Of a stretch of DNA of 26,334 nucleotides, positions 18,017 through 26,211 are shown in pieces. The translations under genes and the position numbers were made by a program. The stretch is from Chara braunii (Eukaryota > Streptophyta > Charophyceae > Charales > Characeae): positions 1,318,155-1,344,488 of the forward strand of contig BFEA01000218.1 of the NCBI GenBank assembly GCA_003427395.1, written 5' to 3'. Every line of letters begins with the position of its first letter. The stretch's first letter is position 1. The notes beneath the pieces are model-generated. The model was given only the letters and a program-made list of their open reading frames with translations. It ran no database searches and was not told where the DNA came from.

Positions 18017-18442
18017 GGCCGTCGGGCTGCTCCATCTATTGGTGGGTAGATGCCCTTCGTATAGTAGGACTCTCTCAATAGTACCAACCTATCCCTATTC
18101 CTGGAAGTAGCAAGCCCATGTTCATTTCCTCTAGGTCCCATTCTGCTTGGTTTTGCTGTATCCCAGGAGTCTGCAGTCCTTCCCAGTGAACACATTTGCT
18201 GAGTTCAGTTGAATCTTACTGGGGAGATGCCTCTTCAGCCTCTAGAAAGGCCGCCACAATTGTTCGTGCATTAATTAGCATCGTCCTTTTTTCTAGCTGT
18301 TGGTTGCTAAATAGTGCCAAATTAGTGCCTAAACTAGTTGTGTTGTTATTCGGCCCGATTCACACTTTAGCCTAGTAGCTGGGCCCTGATCCATTCAGGC
18401 ATCCAGGGAGGCCAGGACCCTAATTGCCCAGTGTGAGGAAAT

Positions 18443-18735
18443 GATTTGCGTTTGTGTGCAGTGGTGACAGCTTAACCAACGGCCCCTCTCTTCCTCCCTC
18501 ACCGGTCGCATTGCTCCATCTGATGATCTTCTGCTGTCGTCCGCCTTGTCGGGTACAGATTGGCCGGTGTGGGGTAACCACCCTGGCCTCACACTCTGGG
18601 CCTCATCATTTCATGTCGTGGTTGCTGTTTTCGTGGTATCCTTATTTGTATGTCTGCAATGGTGGAAGCTTATTGACCCACAACCTATCCCTTCTTCCCT
18701 CACCTGGCGGCAGTGCTCTATCTGATGGCCATCTG
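18443..18735. repeat. Diverged direct repeat pair, ~200-bp offset
   Basis: Segments 18443-18535 and 18643-18735 share TTTGT-TGT-TGCA-TGGTG, AGCTTA, CTTC-TCCCTCACC-GG and GC-CTATCTGATG-. They are probably a tandem duplication within the LINE 3' UTR. Confidence 0.65.
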
Positions 18736-19860
18736 CAGACGCCCCGGTCTCACACCTTTGTGGGGGAGCCGGGCGTGGGTTGGGGTGCCGGGGCCAGCGG
18801 GGGTCGGTGGCGAGGGGCAGGGGTCAGGGGGTTGGGGTTGGGGGTTGGAGGGACGGCTGCGTGACTGAAGGGGGGGGGGCGTCTGAGGTGGGGAAGCAGG
18901 AGGAGGTGGCGAGGGGGGTATGAGGATGAAGTTGGGTTGTAGGTAGGAGACCTGGAAGCAGTGGAAGGGTCGTCTCTGCCACGAGGATTCCGTCATCCTC
19001 CACGACTTCCATGGGATGTTGAGACCTGCATCTAGCTCGGTGAAGATGTGGTGCGGGTCCTGCCAGAGTTGGTTATAAGTCTCCCTGATGGTTGTCCTAT
19101 CAATGGGGTCCTTTTCTTCCTCGTAGTCCCGTTTGAAAGATTTCCATGCCTTGTGTGTACGGGACCTGATTTCCTCCTGAATCTCCTGTCGAGCTTGCTG
19201 CAGTCCTAGTTGGTGGTCCCTTCTTTCATGGGATCATCTGGCTCTTCAGGCCTGCATAAGGACTGGCAACCTCATATAGGAAAAGAGGCTGGTTGCAAAA
19301 GGGGACCATTTTGCCAGCAGGTGCTGGTTCTCACCCAAAAGTAGAAGACCCAGATCCCATGGGATATGCAGTCCTGTGAGGGAGTGAAAGGCCGGATCCC
19401 ACCATTGCCACAGCTGGGTGACCATAGGGCATGCCAGCAGGCAGTGCTCTAGAGTGGCCCGGGCCGCCCTGCTGCTCAAGGTCCGTCCTTGATGCAAGCC
19501 AGTACGGGGTGGGCAGGCAGCGGTGAAGAATCTGCCATTGCAGAGCTCTGAAGTTCATTGGCATGATCTTAGAGAGCTTTAACCAGGGCAAACTTTCCAA
19601 CATTTGCAGGTCTATAGGCGAGTCCCACGCCCATCATTGGGCTATTGTTTGATCGATTGGCAGGCGGGACACGCGGCTCTATAGCACCCTTTGACCGTGT
19701 AATCCCAGATGTGCAGTGGCTTAGGACTCGGCCACTCCCACTCCCCTGGGTCGAACGGGAGTCTGGCGACCGTGATTGTAGGCTCGTATACCAAGAGTCC
19801 ATCTTGTGGATCTCCCACCACTCTTACTTGCATCAGCCCCCCCCCAGTTTGCTTGGCCAT
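18718..19860 (-). pseudogene. LINE ORF2 C-terminus (zf-RVT type), broken
   Basis: Read on minus. First a segment with LPFDPGEWEWPSPKPLHIWD (19860-19642). A stop and shifts follow, then MNFRALQWQILHRCLPTPYWLA, TLEHCLLACPMVTQLWQWW and LGENQHLLAKWSPFATSLF. The W..L..R.LPT...L and C..C-like LEHCLLxCP arrangement fits the zf-RVT module of plant L1-type LINEs. It continues past TGA codons at 19246 and 19237 (likely CGA to TGA) into QEIQEEIRSRTHKAWKSFKR, NQLWQDPHHIFTELD and a Pro-rich tail ending at 18718. At least one frameshift near 19490 and one near 19640. Confidence 0.75.
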
Positions 19861-19870
19861 CCATACTGTC

Positions 19871-19889
19871 TTTTTTTTTTTTTTTTTTT
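19871..19889 (-). repeat. T-run of 19, probable poly(A) of another minus-strand insertion
   Basis: Followed on the + strand by ACAGAACCTCTCGATTCTGG. The sequence right of it differs from that right of the 17910 T-run, so it belongs to a different family. Confidence 0.5.
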
Positions 19890-19974
19890 AACAGAACCTC
19901 TCGATTCTGGCTCCTGCCATTCTGGGGAGCAACAGTCCGGTTCCTATTCCCCCGGCAAGTCAAATATGAATACA

Positions 19975-20635
19975 ATGAAAACACATGCACNCTCCTCCCC
20001 ATTCTGNCTGAGAGGCCCGAGNGGACGGCANTGATTACTTCCCTAGAGAAGGATGTACCACCCCTCACCCCTGCCTAAGTTAGCCTATGTCCTCTACCTT
20101 CTGATCCTCTGAGTCGCCTGGCTCCTAGCTCCTCTCAGCTGAGTGCNGTCGGATAAACCTNNATGCTAGAGCTGATGTCCAGGGCTGGCATCTAAGGGTT
20201 TGCTTGCTCTGCCGGGTAATGTAAAAAACTTATCTGAACTGCNGTTTATACCTTTTGCCTTCTCTTAAACCCTAAACCCTAAGCTTCTCGGGACGTTTGT
20301 TGTACGCAGTTTGTTTCTTGAGTGTTTCTCTTGAAAGGCGCTATTCCTAGTCCTTCACTGATTTACCTGTTCCTAGGTTCTAAAAATGTAAAACAGGTGC
20401 TGTTCTTTAAGCTCGAAAACCCTAAACCCTGAACCCTCTTCCTCTCTCTAGCTTGGGGTGTGAGCCCTTCCTTTCTTTCCGATGACTGTTTTTACTGCTA
20501 CTTTCCTCTAAATTTCCTTTTTGAGAACACGCTCGCGCTCCTCCCCCTTCTGGTGTGGAGGCCCGAGGGGCGGCATTGATTGCTTCCATCAGGAAGGATA
20601 TAACCCCCCTCACTCCTGCTTAAGTTAGCCTGTGC
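19975..20635. repeat. Direct repeat pair, ~545-bp offset, with Ns
   Basis: 19975-20090 and 20521-20635 share ACTCCTCCCC-TTCTG, GAGGCCCGAG-GG-CGGCA-TGATT, AAGGAT-TA and CCTAAGTTAGCCT-TG. Single Ns cluster only in and just after the left copy (19991, 20007, 20022, 20031, 20147, 20161-20162 and 20243). This fits collapsed or poorly resolved repeat copies in the assembly. Confidence 0.8.
20267..20282. promoter_or_regulatory. Telo-box / interstitial telomere motif
   Basis: AAACCCTAAACCCTAA, two units of the plant telomere repeat. A second stretch at 20417-20437 reads AAACCCTAAACCCTGAACCC. Plant telo-boxes occur near promoters of translation-related genes, but no such gene is adjacent, so this may be a telomere-derived scar. 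Confidence 0.5.
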
Positions 20636-20639
20636 TACT

Positions 20640-20953
20640 TTTCTCCTATCTTTTACTAATCGGGAATTCCGTTTGCTCTAGTGTTTGGGGCTTGATTTTT
20701 GTGTTCCTTCCGGTTTGTGACTCTCAGCTCCTTGGCTGCCTGTTTTTCTTTTTGTGTTAGTCCTGCTGATAGGGCTGCTTGTGTTAAATTCTGTTTGCGC
20801 TGAATTCTGTGAGGTTTACACTTGCTGCGGTCCTTGCTATAACCCTGGCCCTGGCTCATCTAACTATTCTTGTAAGCCGTGTCTGTATCTGTTGACGTAG
20901 GAATTTTGGATTCCTGAGGGGGTTATGGTGGTGCTTTGCAGCTTTAGTGAATC
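20640..20953. other. No gene seen
   Basis: T-rich sequence left of a T-run. A 67-codon minus frame (20656-20859) is Lys/Gln-rich without a recognisable domain. Confidence 0.4.
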
Positions 20954-20976
20954 TTTTTTTTTTTTTTTTTTTTTTT
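20954..20976 (-). repeat. T-run of 23, poly(A) of a minus-strand retroposed sequence
   Basis: Marks the 3' end, on minus, of the sequence extending to the right. The U6-derived segment at 21553-21650 is the possible 5' end of the same unit. Confidence 0.55.
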
Positions 20977-21552
20977 AGTAGCGTAACCTTGCGTACCATC
21001 CCGAACCATATTTTCTCTGATTGGCTGAAATTAGAGGGTAGAATAGTCCAGAATATAGTAAGTGTGTCTATTTCTTTGTGAGGGTCTGTGCCAGTCCTAC
21101 TCTCCTTATCTCCCCCTTAATGATATATCCGTAAGGTGAGTTCTTCTTCCAGGGGCATCTATCTCCTGCCTCCCTAGATTAGTATGTACTGTCATTTCGT
21201 GACAATTTTGAAAATCTGGCGCCAGGCAGGTGGGGGTCGTACGCCTCCAACTGGCACTGCCCCTCATAGTTAGACTGTGAGCGGGAGGGGAAGGTCAGAA
21301 TGTTTCACCACCCAGTCCTCTCTTCCGTGAGGAATTCCGGTGTGACCCTCAGCCAAAAGTTGCTTGTATTGCAATTCTACACAACATTTTTTTTTCCGGT
21401 TTTTTTTTGCATTTTTTTTTTAAATTGTTAATTTTTTTGGTTTTTGCGCTGGGGCTGCCCGGGACCATGCCTGGGGGTCATGCCCGGCGGGGCACCCGAG
21501 AGTGTATCCAGGCACAAGTTGGCTGCACGGGCCCCCGGAAAAACAGCCTAGT
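20977..21552 (-). other. Sequence between U6 relic and poly(A); no gene seen
   Basis: On minus this follows the U6-like segment directly and ends in the poly(A). It contains T-runs at 21388-21421 and a GC-rich block (GCCCGGGACCATGCCTGGGG-type, 21455-21540) with overlapping inverted CCGGG pieces. It may be the 3' region of a LINE joined to U6. Confidence 0.35.
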
Positions 21553-21650
21553 AATTTGGACTATTTGTCGACTTGTGTGTGTCATCCTTGCACAGGGGCC
21601 ATGCTAATCTTCTCTGTATCGTTCGAGTTTTAATGGATGTCGGCAAGGAC
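21553..21650 (-). pseudogene. U6 snRNA pseudogene
   Basis: On minus, the segment from 21650 down to 21553 aligns nearly full length with plant U6 snRNA. A 5' GTCC...GAC stem-loop is followed by GACATCC, a shared block around AACGATACAGAGAAGATTAG, then CATGGCCCCTG, CAAGGATGACAC and GTCCAAATT. The spliceosomal ACAGAGA box (21611-21617 on +) and the AGC triad (21603-21605) are intact. Differences include CTGCGCAAG to CTGTGCAAG and GACACGC to GACACAC, both CpG-type changes, and AAAATTGG to AAAACTCG. No TATA lies about 30 bp upstream and no T-run ends the gene, so transcription as a real U6 gene is unlikely. Confidence 0.9.
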
Positions 21651-21776
21651 GTGAAAGAGTTCTCCACACAAGAGGGCAGAAGAATGCATGCAACTTCAAA
21701 AAAACTTTTGAGCCCAGATATTCCGGATTCCGGGCTCGATTTGGTTCGGTATTAAGGCCCAGCCTTCCTGTTTCTC

Positions 21777-21787
21777 TATATATATTT
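21777..21787 (+). promoter_or_regulatory. Candidate TATA box upstream of the ABCA gene
   Basis: TATATATATTT lies 554 bp before the ATG at 22341. A long 5' UTR or a leader intron would be needed. Other landmarks between are two AGTCCAATGCCAG copies (21874 and 21921) and ACCAATG near 21974. Confidence 0.25.
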
Positions 21788-22183
21788 GGGCTTGTGGCAC
21801 TTCATGCACCATTTCCACGAGATGGTTATGCATCTGATGATACATTCACGAGGCAGGAGCTCCGATGGCAGATAGTCCAATGCCAGCAATAAGTTCAATC
21901 ATTCAATGCCATGACAAGAAAGTCCAATGCCAGAAAGAAAGTCCTCTGCGCCACGAGAGGAGGGAGAGAGGACCAATGAAATTAATCATAGTCATTCTCA
22001 CAGGGAGCTGGTTTCGATTTGGTGTTATCAAGGAGATGGTGGGTCTATGATGGCATGAACATGTAAACAAAGGGAAACGCACACCACAGGCATGTGACGT
22101 CACGCCTTCTCTCAGAGGGAGAACTACAGTGGATGCCAGAAGAGCTCAAACCTGCCAGTGAGCAAAGGTAGATAGATAGATGT

Positions 22184-22207
22184 GTATATATATATATATA
22201 TATACAT

Positions 22208-22291
<84 letters not shown>
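22184..22291. repeat. (TA)n(GA)n compound microsatellite in ABCA 5' region
   Basis: About ten TA units (22184-22204) are followed by about 40 uninterrupted GA units to 22291, 50 bp upstream of the start codon. GA repeats of this kind occur in plant 5' UTRs and can bind GAGA-binding factors. The regulatory role here is inference. Confidence 0.95.
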
Positions 22292-22293
<2 letters not shown>

Positions 22294-22340
22294 CTGTTTT
22301 GGTGTGTGAGTGTGTATGTGCCGCACAAAAAGATTGAGAG

Positions 22341-25300
22341 ATGGATGGCACCCAGCGAGGAAGTGGGGGACAGGTGGACTTGGAGAGTAATACTAATATC
22401 GGGCGGAGAAGGGAAGCTTTGAAGTCCTCTTTTCTTGTGCAGGCCGATGCCTTGGGTAGGAAGAATCTACGTTTGCAGTCAAGGCAATGGGGAAGCAATG
22501 CCTGCCTTGTGTCGTTCCCGATAATGCTGTTCCTCCTTATCGTTGCTCTTCAGCTCGTTTTCGACAAACTCCTTTTTGGCGGCTCTGATTTCAAATGTGG
22601 ATGCAGCAAAGAGGGAGTATGTGGCTTGGAGTACTCCAACACCAACCAGATTCCCTGGTGCGCCATCCCTAACCCTTTCCTCAACCCCGCCCTCTTGCAG
22701 ATGCCCAACGTTCCAATCGGCCAGAAGATAGACCAATTAACTGCCATCATACCGGTGGCAGGTGTCGACCAGAGAGTGGCGGAGGCCATTGGAAACAGAT
22801 TACTGGAAAGGAACGATGGCCTGGCAGGGGGTACCAGCGGTGTGGTCCCCCCGGGGGTTGACGTTGACGTCAACGACGACCAAGGAGACAGCGGCACTGT
22901 GGATGTCACCAACCCACTGACCGCCATATCCGTCCTTCCTCTGCCTGATAAGGGTGGACTCACGGCAACTGGACGCGTGGCAGCCATAGCAGGGACCTCG
23001 GCCTGGCCGACCCTGGGCGCACCTATGGTGGAGATTTTGCTGACGATGCAAGAGCCGGAAGATCACCTGTTCATTCTTAGCAATCATTGCATGCCGTCGC
23101 CAAACAACACATGGCAGCTTGAGACTGTCAAGTTGAAAGCTGAAGTTCTCGGGGAGATCAGCTTCCTCCGAGGCTCCAGTGGGTCCCTCTCCCTGCCTGT
23201 TGGCTGTTATGAAGCCCGGGCCACTTTCTTTCCATCCTCATTTGACCGTGACTTCTTGGAGGGGGTTTATCCGGAGTTCAGTGGCGATGAGGGCGGGGCA
23301 GGGGGAGGAGATCACAGCAGCAGCAGGAACAACTTGAAGCGAACCACCGGTTTCTCAACCAGTGTTGATGCATTTCTTTACAACCGGTATGTGGATGCGA
23401 GACCCAAGAAAGCCGAGTTGGCAGAGGGCCATGTGTACATTCCAGGTGTCATTGCGGCCTACGACTTCAAATCCACGTGCATAAACCATCTGGATCTGCA
23501 TGTTTGGCTGAACAGAACCTATTATCCAGGGCAAAACAGTGCCCCTGCGTACACTTTGAGGCTGGCTCGATCTTTCAACCTGGCGATGAATGCCTTTGTC
23601 TCCTGGTTAACGTCAATTGAGGGAGGAGAGGAACGAGGGAAAGAAGTCAATGGCACCCTCCTCCCCCTCCTATACGTGAAGGAGTTTCCTAAAGTGGGCA
23701 CAAGTTTGCAGCTTGACGTAAGTGCGTTTGTTGGCCCGTTGTTCTTCACGTGGGTCCTTTCGCTTGTGCTTCCCATCATCGTCAGCAATCTGGTGTACGA
23801 GAAGGAAAGGCGGCTGCGATCCATGATGAAGATGCATGGCCTTGGAGATGTGGCATACTGGTGTATCTCCTACTTGTACTTCTTCGTGATCTCTGTGCTG
23901 TACATGCTGTTCTTTGTGGTGATGGGGCACATCGTGAGGATCAAGTTCTTCCTCCTCAACAACACGGCGTTGCTGCTGCTTTTCTTGTTCATCTTCTTCA
24001 ATCATCAGGTGGCGTTCGGGTTCTGCTGGGCCTCGATCTTTGGATCTGTCAAGACAGCCACTGTGTCATCTTATCTATATGTGTTCGGGTCGGGATTGCT
24101 GGCCAATTTTCTGTTCCTTCTCTTCCTCGAAGATCCCCACACGTCTTCAAAATCCCTCTTCGCAATGGAGTTGGTGCCAGCATTTGCGCTCTATCGAGGG
24201 CTGTACGAGTTCGCCGAGTACTCGTTCGTGGCTAATTACCAATCAAGTGACGGGATGAGCTGGGGTAATCTGTCGGACGAGAAGAATGGATTGGTGACTG
24301 TGATGAGAATATTAGTGGTGGAGTGGATCATCTTGCTGACGCTGGCATTGTATCTGGACCAGGTTGTAGACACGGGGGCAGGGGTGCCACAGCATCCACT
24401 CTTCTTCATCTACTGGGCAATTGAGAAGTTGGGACAGGTAGTTGGACGAGGAGGAGGAGGACGAAAGACGGCTGCCATAGCCAACAAACCTGCAGCTTCG
24501 GGTCTCTCTCGAATGTTCTTCTGGCACGGGAAGTCACCATCGACAACGGCGAGGAACGTTTACGAAGGGGAGGATATCAAGGCAGAGAGAGAGGTGGTTA
24601 AGGCAGCTCTCCAGGAGGAGGCAATGGCAACGACCACGACGACCTCCTCCTCCACTGCCACCGCCGCTCTCCAGGAGGAGGCAATGGCAACGACCACCAC
24701 CACCTCCTCCTCCACTGCCACCGCCTCTGCCTCTGCTTCTTCACCCGCAAAGACCTCGTCCTCCTATTCTATCCTGTGTGACGATCTTCAGAAGGTATTC
24801 AAGGGCGTAGATGGCAATCCGGACAAGTACGCTGTGCGGGGGATGTCATTGGCTGTAGGGAGAGGGGAGTGCTTCGGCATGCTGGGTCCGAACGGGGCTG
24901 GGAAAACGACAAGCATCAGCATGATGGTTGGTTTCTTGGAGCCCAGCGCGGGAACTGCTCTCATCGAAGGTATGGATATCCGAACGGATATGCATTCTAT
25001 CCACTCCGTAATGGGAGTGTGCCCACAGCATGACCTGCTGTGGGAGAGCTTGACAGGAAGAGAGCACTTGTTCTTCTTCGGACGGTTGAAGAACCTGAAG
25101 GGCAAGCAGCTGGACCAGGAGGTTGAAATGTGGTTGAGGAGGATGAATCTCTTCTCAGGGGGAGTGGAGGGCAAGCAGGTGCAAGCTTACAGTGGCGGAA
25201 TGAAGAGAAGACTCAGTGTGGCCATCTCCCTGATTGGCGATCCGCTGGTGGTGTACATGGACGAGCCGAGCACGGGACTTGATCCCGCCTCGCGAAACAA

Positions 25301-25733
25301 CCTTTGGAATGTGGTCAAGGCAGCAAAGAAAGGGCGGGCTATCATCCTCACCACCCACTCGATGGAGGAGGCAGAGGTGCTGTGTGAGCGGCTTGGAATT
25401 TTTGTTGACGGACAATTTGCGTGCATCGGCAATCCCAAGGAGTTGACCGCCAGATATGGAGGAACCTACGATCTGACGATCACAACGCCAGAGGAGGAAG
25501 AGGCACAGGCAGAGGCACTCGCGCTCTCTCTGTCCTCCACTTGCAAGAAAGTGTACTCGCTCGCAGGAACGCAGAAGTTCGAACTCCCGACCAAGGGCGT
25601 TGACCTGGCAGATGTATTCACTGCTGTGGAAAAAGCCAAGGCCAAGATCAACATCCAAGCCTGGGGTATCGCCAACACGACGCTGGAGGACGTATTCATC
25701 AAAGTGGCGGGAAAAGAAAGGACTCTGTCGTGA
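22341..25733 (+). CDS. Plant-type half-size ABC transporter, subfamily A
   Basis: An 1130-codon frame without introns. An in-frame TGA two codons upstream (22335-22337) makes 22341 the first possible start. Layout: cytosolic N-terminus with FLVQADALGRKNL typical of plant ABCA2-12 (ATH) proteins, TM1 about 54-79, a large non-cytosolic loop with CGC and PALLQMP marks (about 80-460), a TM cluster about 464-672 including LVYEKERRLRSMMKMHGL, a low-complexity linker (about 690-808) and one nucleotide-binding domain (about 809-1045). Walker A GPNGAGKT is 849-856, Q-loop Gln896, signature SGGM 951-954, Walker B Asp974 with Glu975, D-loop about 977-982 and H-loop His1006. The C-terminus has TTLEDVFIKVA. 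Family role: ATP-driven lipid transport as a dimer of half-transporters. In plants some supply fatty acids to the ER. The substrate is not predictable here. It is longer than the usual ~930-1000 residues, because of the loop and linker. Confidence 0.96.
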   Translation: MDGTQRGSGGQVDLESNTNIGRRREALKSSFLVQADALGRKNLRLQSRQWGSNACLVSFPIMLFLLIVALQLVFDKLLFGGSDFKCGCSKEGVCGLEYSNTNQIPWCAIPNPFLNPALLQMPNVPIGQKIDQLTAIIPVAGVDQRVAEAIGNRLLERNDGLAGGTSGVVPPGVDVDVNDDQGDSGTVDVTNPLTAISVLPLPDKGGLTATGRVAAIAGTSAWPTLGAPMVEILLTMQEPEDHLFILSNHCMPSPNNTWQLETVKLKAEVLGEISFLRGSSGSLSLPVGCYEARATFFPSSFDRDFLEGVYPEFSGDEGGAGGGDHSSSRNNLKRTTGFSTSVDAFLYNRYVDARPKKAELAEGHVYIPGVIAAYDFKSTCINHLDLHVWLNRTYYPGQNSAPAYTLRLARSFNLAMNAFVSWLTSIEGGEERGKEVNGTLLPLLYVKEFPKVGTSLQLDVSAFVGPLFFTWVLSLVLPIIVSNLVYEKERRLRSMMKMHGLGDVAYWCISYLYFFVISVLYMLFFVVMGHIVRIKFFLLNNTALLLLFLFIFFNHQVAFGFCWASIFGSVKTATVSSYLYVFGSGLLANFLFLLFLEDPHTSSKSLFAMELVPAFALYRGLYEFAEYSFVANYQSSDGMSWGNLSDEKNGLVTVMRILVVEWIILLTLALYLDQVVDTGAGVPQHPLFFIYWAIEKLGQVVGRGGGGRKTAAIANKPAASGLSRMFFWHGKSPSTTARNVYEGEDIKAEREVVKAALQEEAMATTTTTSSSTATAALQEEAMATTTTTSSSTATASASASSPAKTSSSYSILCDDLQKVFKGVDGNPDKYAVRGMSLAVGRGECFGMLGPNGAGKTTSISMMVGFLEPSAGTALIEGMDIRTDMHSIHSVMGVCPQHDLLWESLTGREHLFFFGRLKNLKGKQLDQEVEMWLRRMNLFSGGVEGKQVQAYSGGMKRRLSVAISLIGDPLVVYMDEPSTGLDPASRNNLWNVVKAAKKGRAIILTTHSMEEAEVLCERLGIFVDGQFACIGNPKELTARYGGTYDLTITTPEEEEAQAEALALSLSSTCKKVYSLAGTQKFELPTKGVDLADVFTAVEKAKAKINIQAWGIANTTLEDVFIKVAGKERTLS
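24605..24724 (+). repeat. 60-bp in-frame tandem duplication in ABCA linker
   Basis: Two 60-bp units (24605-24664 and 24665-24724) encode residues 756-775 and 776-795, AALQEEAMATTTTTSSSTAT and the same again. Only a few silent third-position changes separate them. The duplication lengthens the linker between the last TM helix and the NBD without touching either domain. Confidence 0.95.
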
Positions 25734-25825
25734 CAGAGATAGTGGGTCGCGTGCTGTCCAAGTGGAGTGTGTTGATTGCCGTGTCCGTGGTGTGGTGTGG
25801 TGTGTGTGGTGTGAGTTGAAGGACG
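25734..25825 (+). other. ABCA 3' flank, GT-rich
   Basis: The region after the stop has a GTGGTGTGGTGTGGTGTGTG run (25787-25812), which could act as a downstream GT-rich processing element. No clear AATAAA signal is present, as is common in green algae and plants. Confidence 0.35.
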
Positions 25826-25883
25826 CTACAACCCCTGGGGGTATGCTGGATATCACGGCCGGTGTGGATCCCGAGGGTTGTAG
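25826..25883. repeat. Inverted repeat CTACAACCC / GGGTTGTAG
   Basis: CTACAACCCCTGGGG (25826-25840) faces CCCGAGGGTTGTAG (25870-25883) with a 9-bp perfect outer pairing and a looser inner one around a ~30-nt loop. The CTACAACCCCTGGG string resembles the presumed tail motif CTACAACACCCTGGG near 17732. Confidence 0.6.
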
Positions 25884-25937
25884 AGGTTAGGAGACTTCGT
25901 TTCTGAGGCTGAGAGTGCCGGTTCGAGGCTGGGCGTG
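25878..25937 (+). other. Weak tRNA-like segment
   Basis: GTAGAGGTTAGGAGAC looks like an A-box/D-arm, and GGTTCGAGGCT (25920-25930) fits a B box about 40 bp away. The cloverleaf does not close. It may be a SINE head remnant related in type to 9419-9497. Confidence 0.3.
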
Positions 25938-25995
25938 CACGGCGGGGCCTTATGCCCTAAAAGCATATTGATCAGTAACTTCAGACACAAGCAAA

Positions 25996-26056
25996 GGCTG
26001 TCATCATTCTTCCATGATGAGTCAGTGAAACTCCGACAAAACAGTTTGTCACAGCC
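25996..26056 (+). ncRNA. Decayed hammerhead ribozyme-like core, copy 1
   Basis: Elements in order: stem I strand GGCTGT (25996-26001), C at the C3 position (26002), a 12-nt insertion (26003-26014), core TGATGA (26015-26020), stem II GTCAG/CCGAC (26021-26025/26033-26037, one A:C mismatch), AAAA where GAAA is expected (26038-26041), a minimal stem III ACA/TGT with loop GTT (26041-26049), cleavage-position C (26050) and stem I partner ACAGCC (26051-26056). The G12-to-A change and the insertion make it inactive as read. The short stem III is like those known from hammerheads in Penelope-like and other retroelements. Confidence 0.5.
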
Positions 26057-26065
26057 CCTCGTTTG

Positions 26066-26133
26066 TTGTCCTCTTCTCCCTCTCTGCCTACGGTTTACCG
26101 GGCGGCTCTGTTTGACGATATATATATTGTCAC
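26066..26133 (+). repeat. Palindrome family, half copy (left arm only)
   Basis: TTGTCCTCTTCTCCC, CTGCCTACGGTTTACCGGGC, TGTTTGACGA and TATATATATTGTCACA follow the hammerhead-like core. The right arm is missing, replaced by unrelated sequence up to 26160. Confidence 0.85.
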
Positions 26134-26167
26134 ATAACTATGAACTAAAAGAGCGCACTTTGCAAAA

Positions 26168-26206
26168 TCGGTGAAACTCCGACGGAACAGTTTGCCACAG
26201 CCCCTC
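26168..26206 (+). ncRNA. Decayed hammerhead-like core, copy 2
   Basis: Shows stem II TCGG/CCGA intact (26168-26171/26179-26182) around GTGAAACT-type loop bases, GGAA in place of GAAA (26184-26187), ACA-GTT-TGC as stem III (U16.1 changed to C), C26196 and ACAGCCCCTCATTTG. The TGATGAG part is replaced by TGCAAAA. Each copy keeps what the other has lost, so both point to one ancestral motif. Confidence 0.45.
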
Positions 26207-26211
26207 ATTTG

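Larger units (their letters stand above)
17910..19870 (-). mobile_element. 5'-truncated LINE, minus strand
   Basis: On the minus strand this reads as the 3' portion of a plant non-LTR retrotransposon. A broken ORF2 C-terminus (19860 to about 18718) is followed by about 780 bp of 3' UTR and a 31-base poly(A) (T-run 17910-17940 on +). The upper limit is set at the next T-run (19871-19889), where another insertion seems to begin. Reverse transcriptase proper is absent, as usual for 5'-truncated copies. I found no convincing target site duplication. Confidence 0.65.

Noticed and set aside
22045-22422. Ser/Leu or Arg/Glu repeat frames over the GA microsatellite
   Set aside because: Pure by-products of the dinucleotide repeat.
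22479-25856. Many minus-strand and alternate-phase frames inside the ABCA gene
   Set aside because: Shadows of the 1130-codon frame, which contains all ABC motifs in order.
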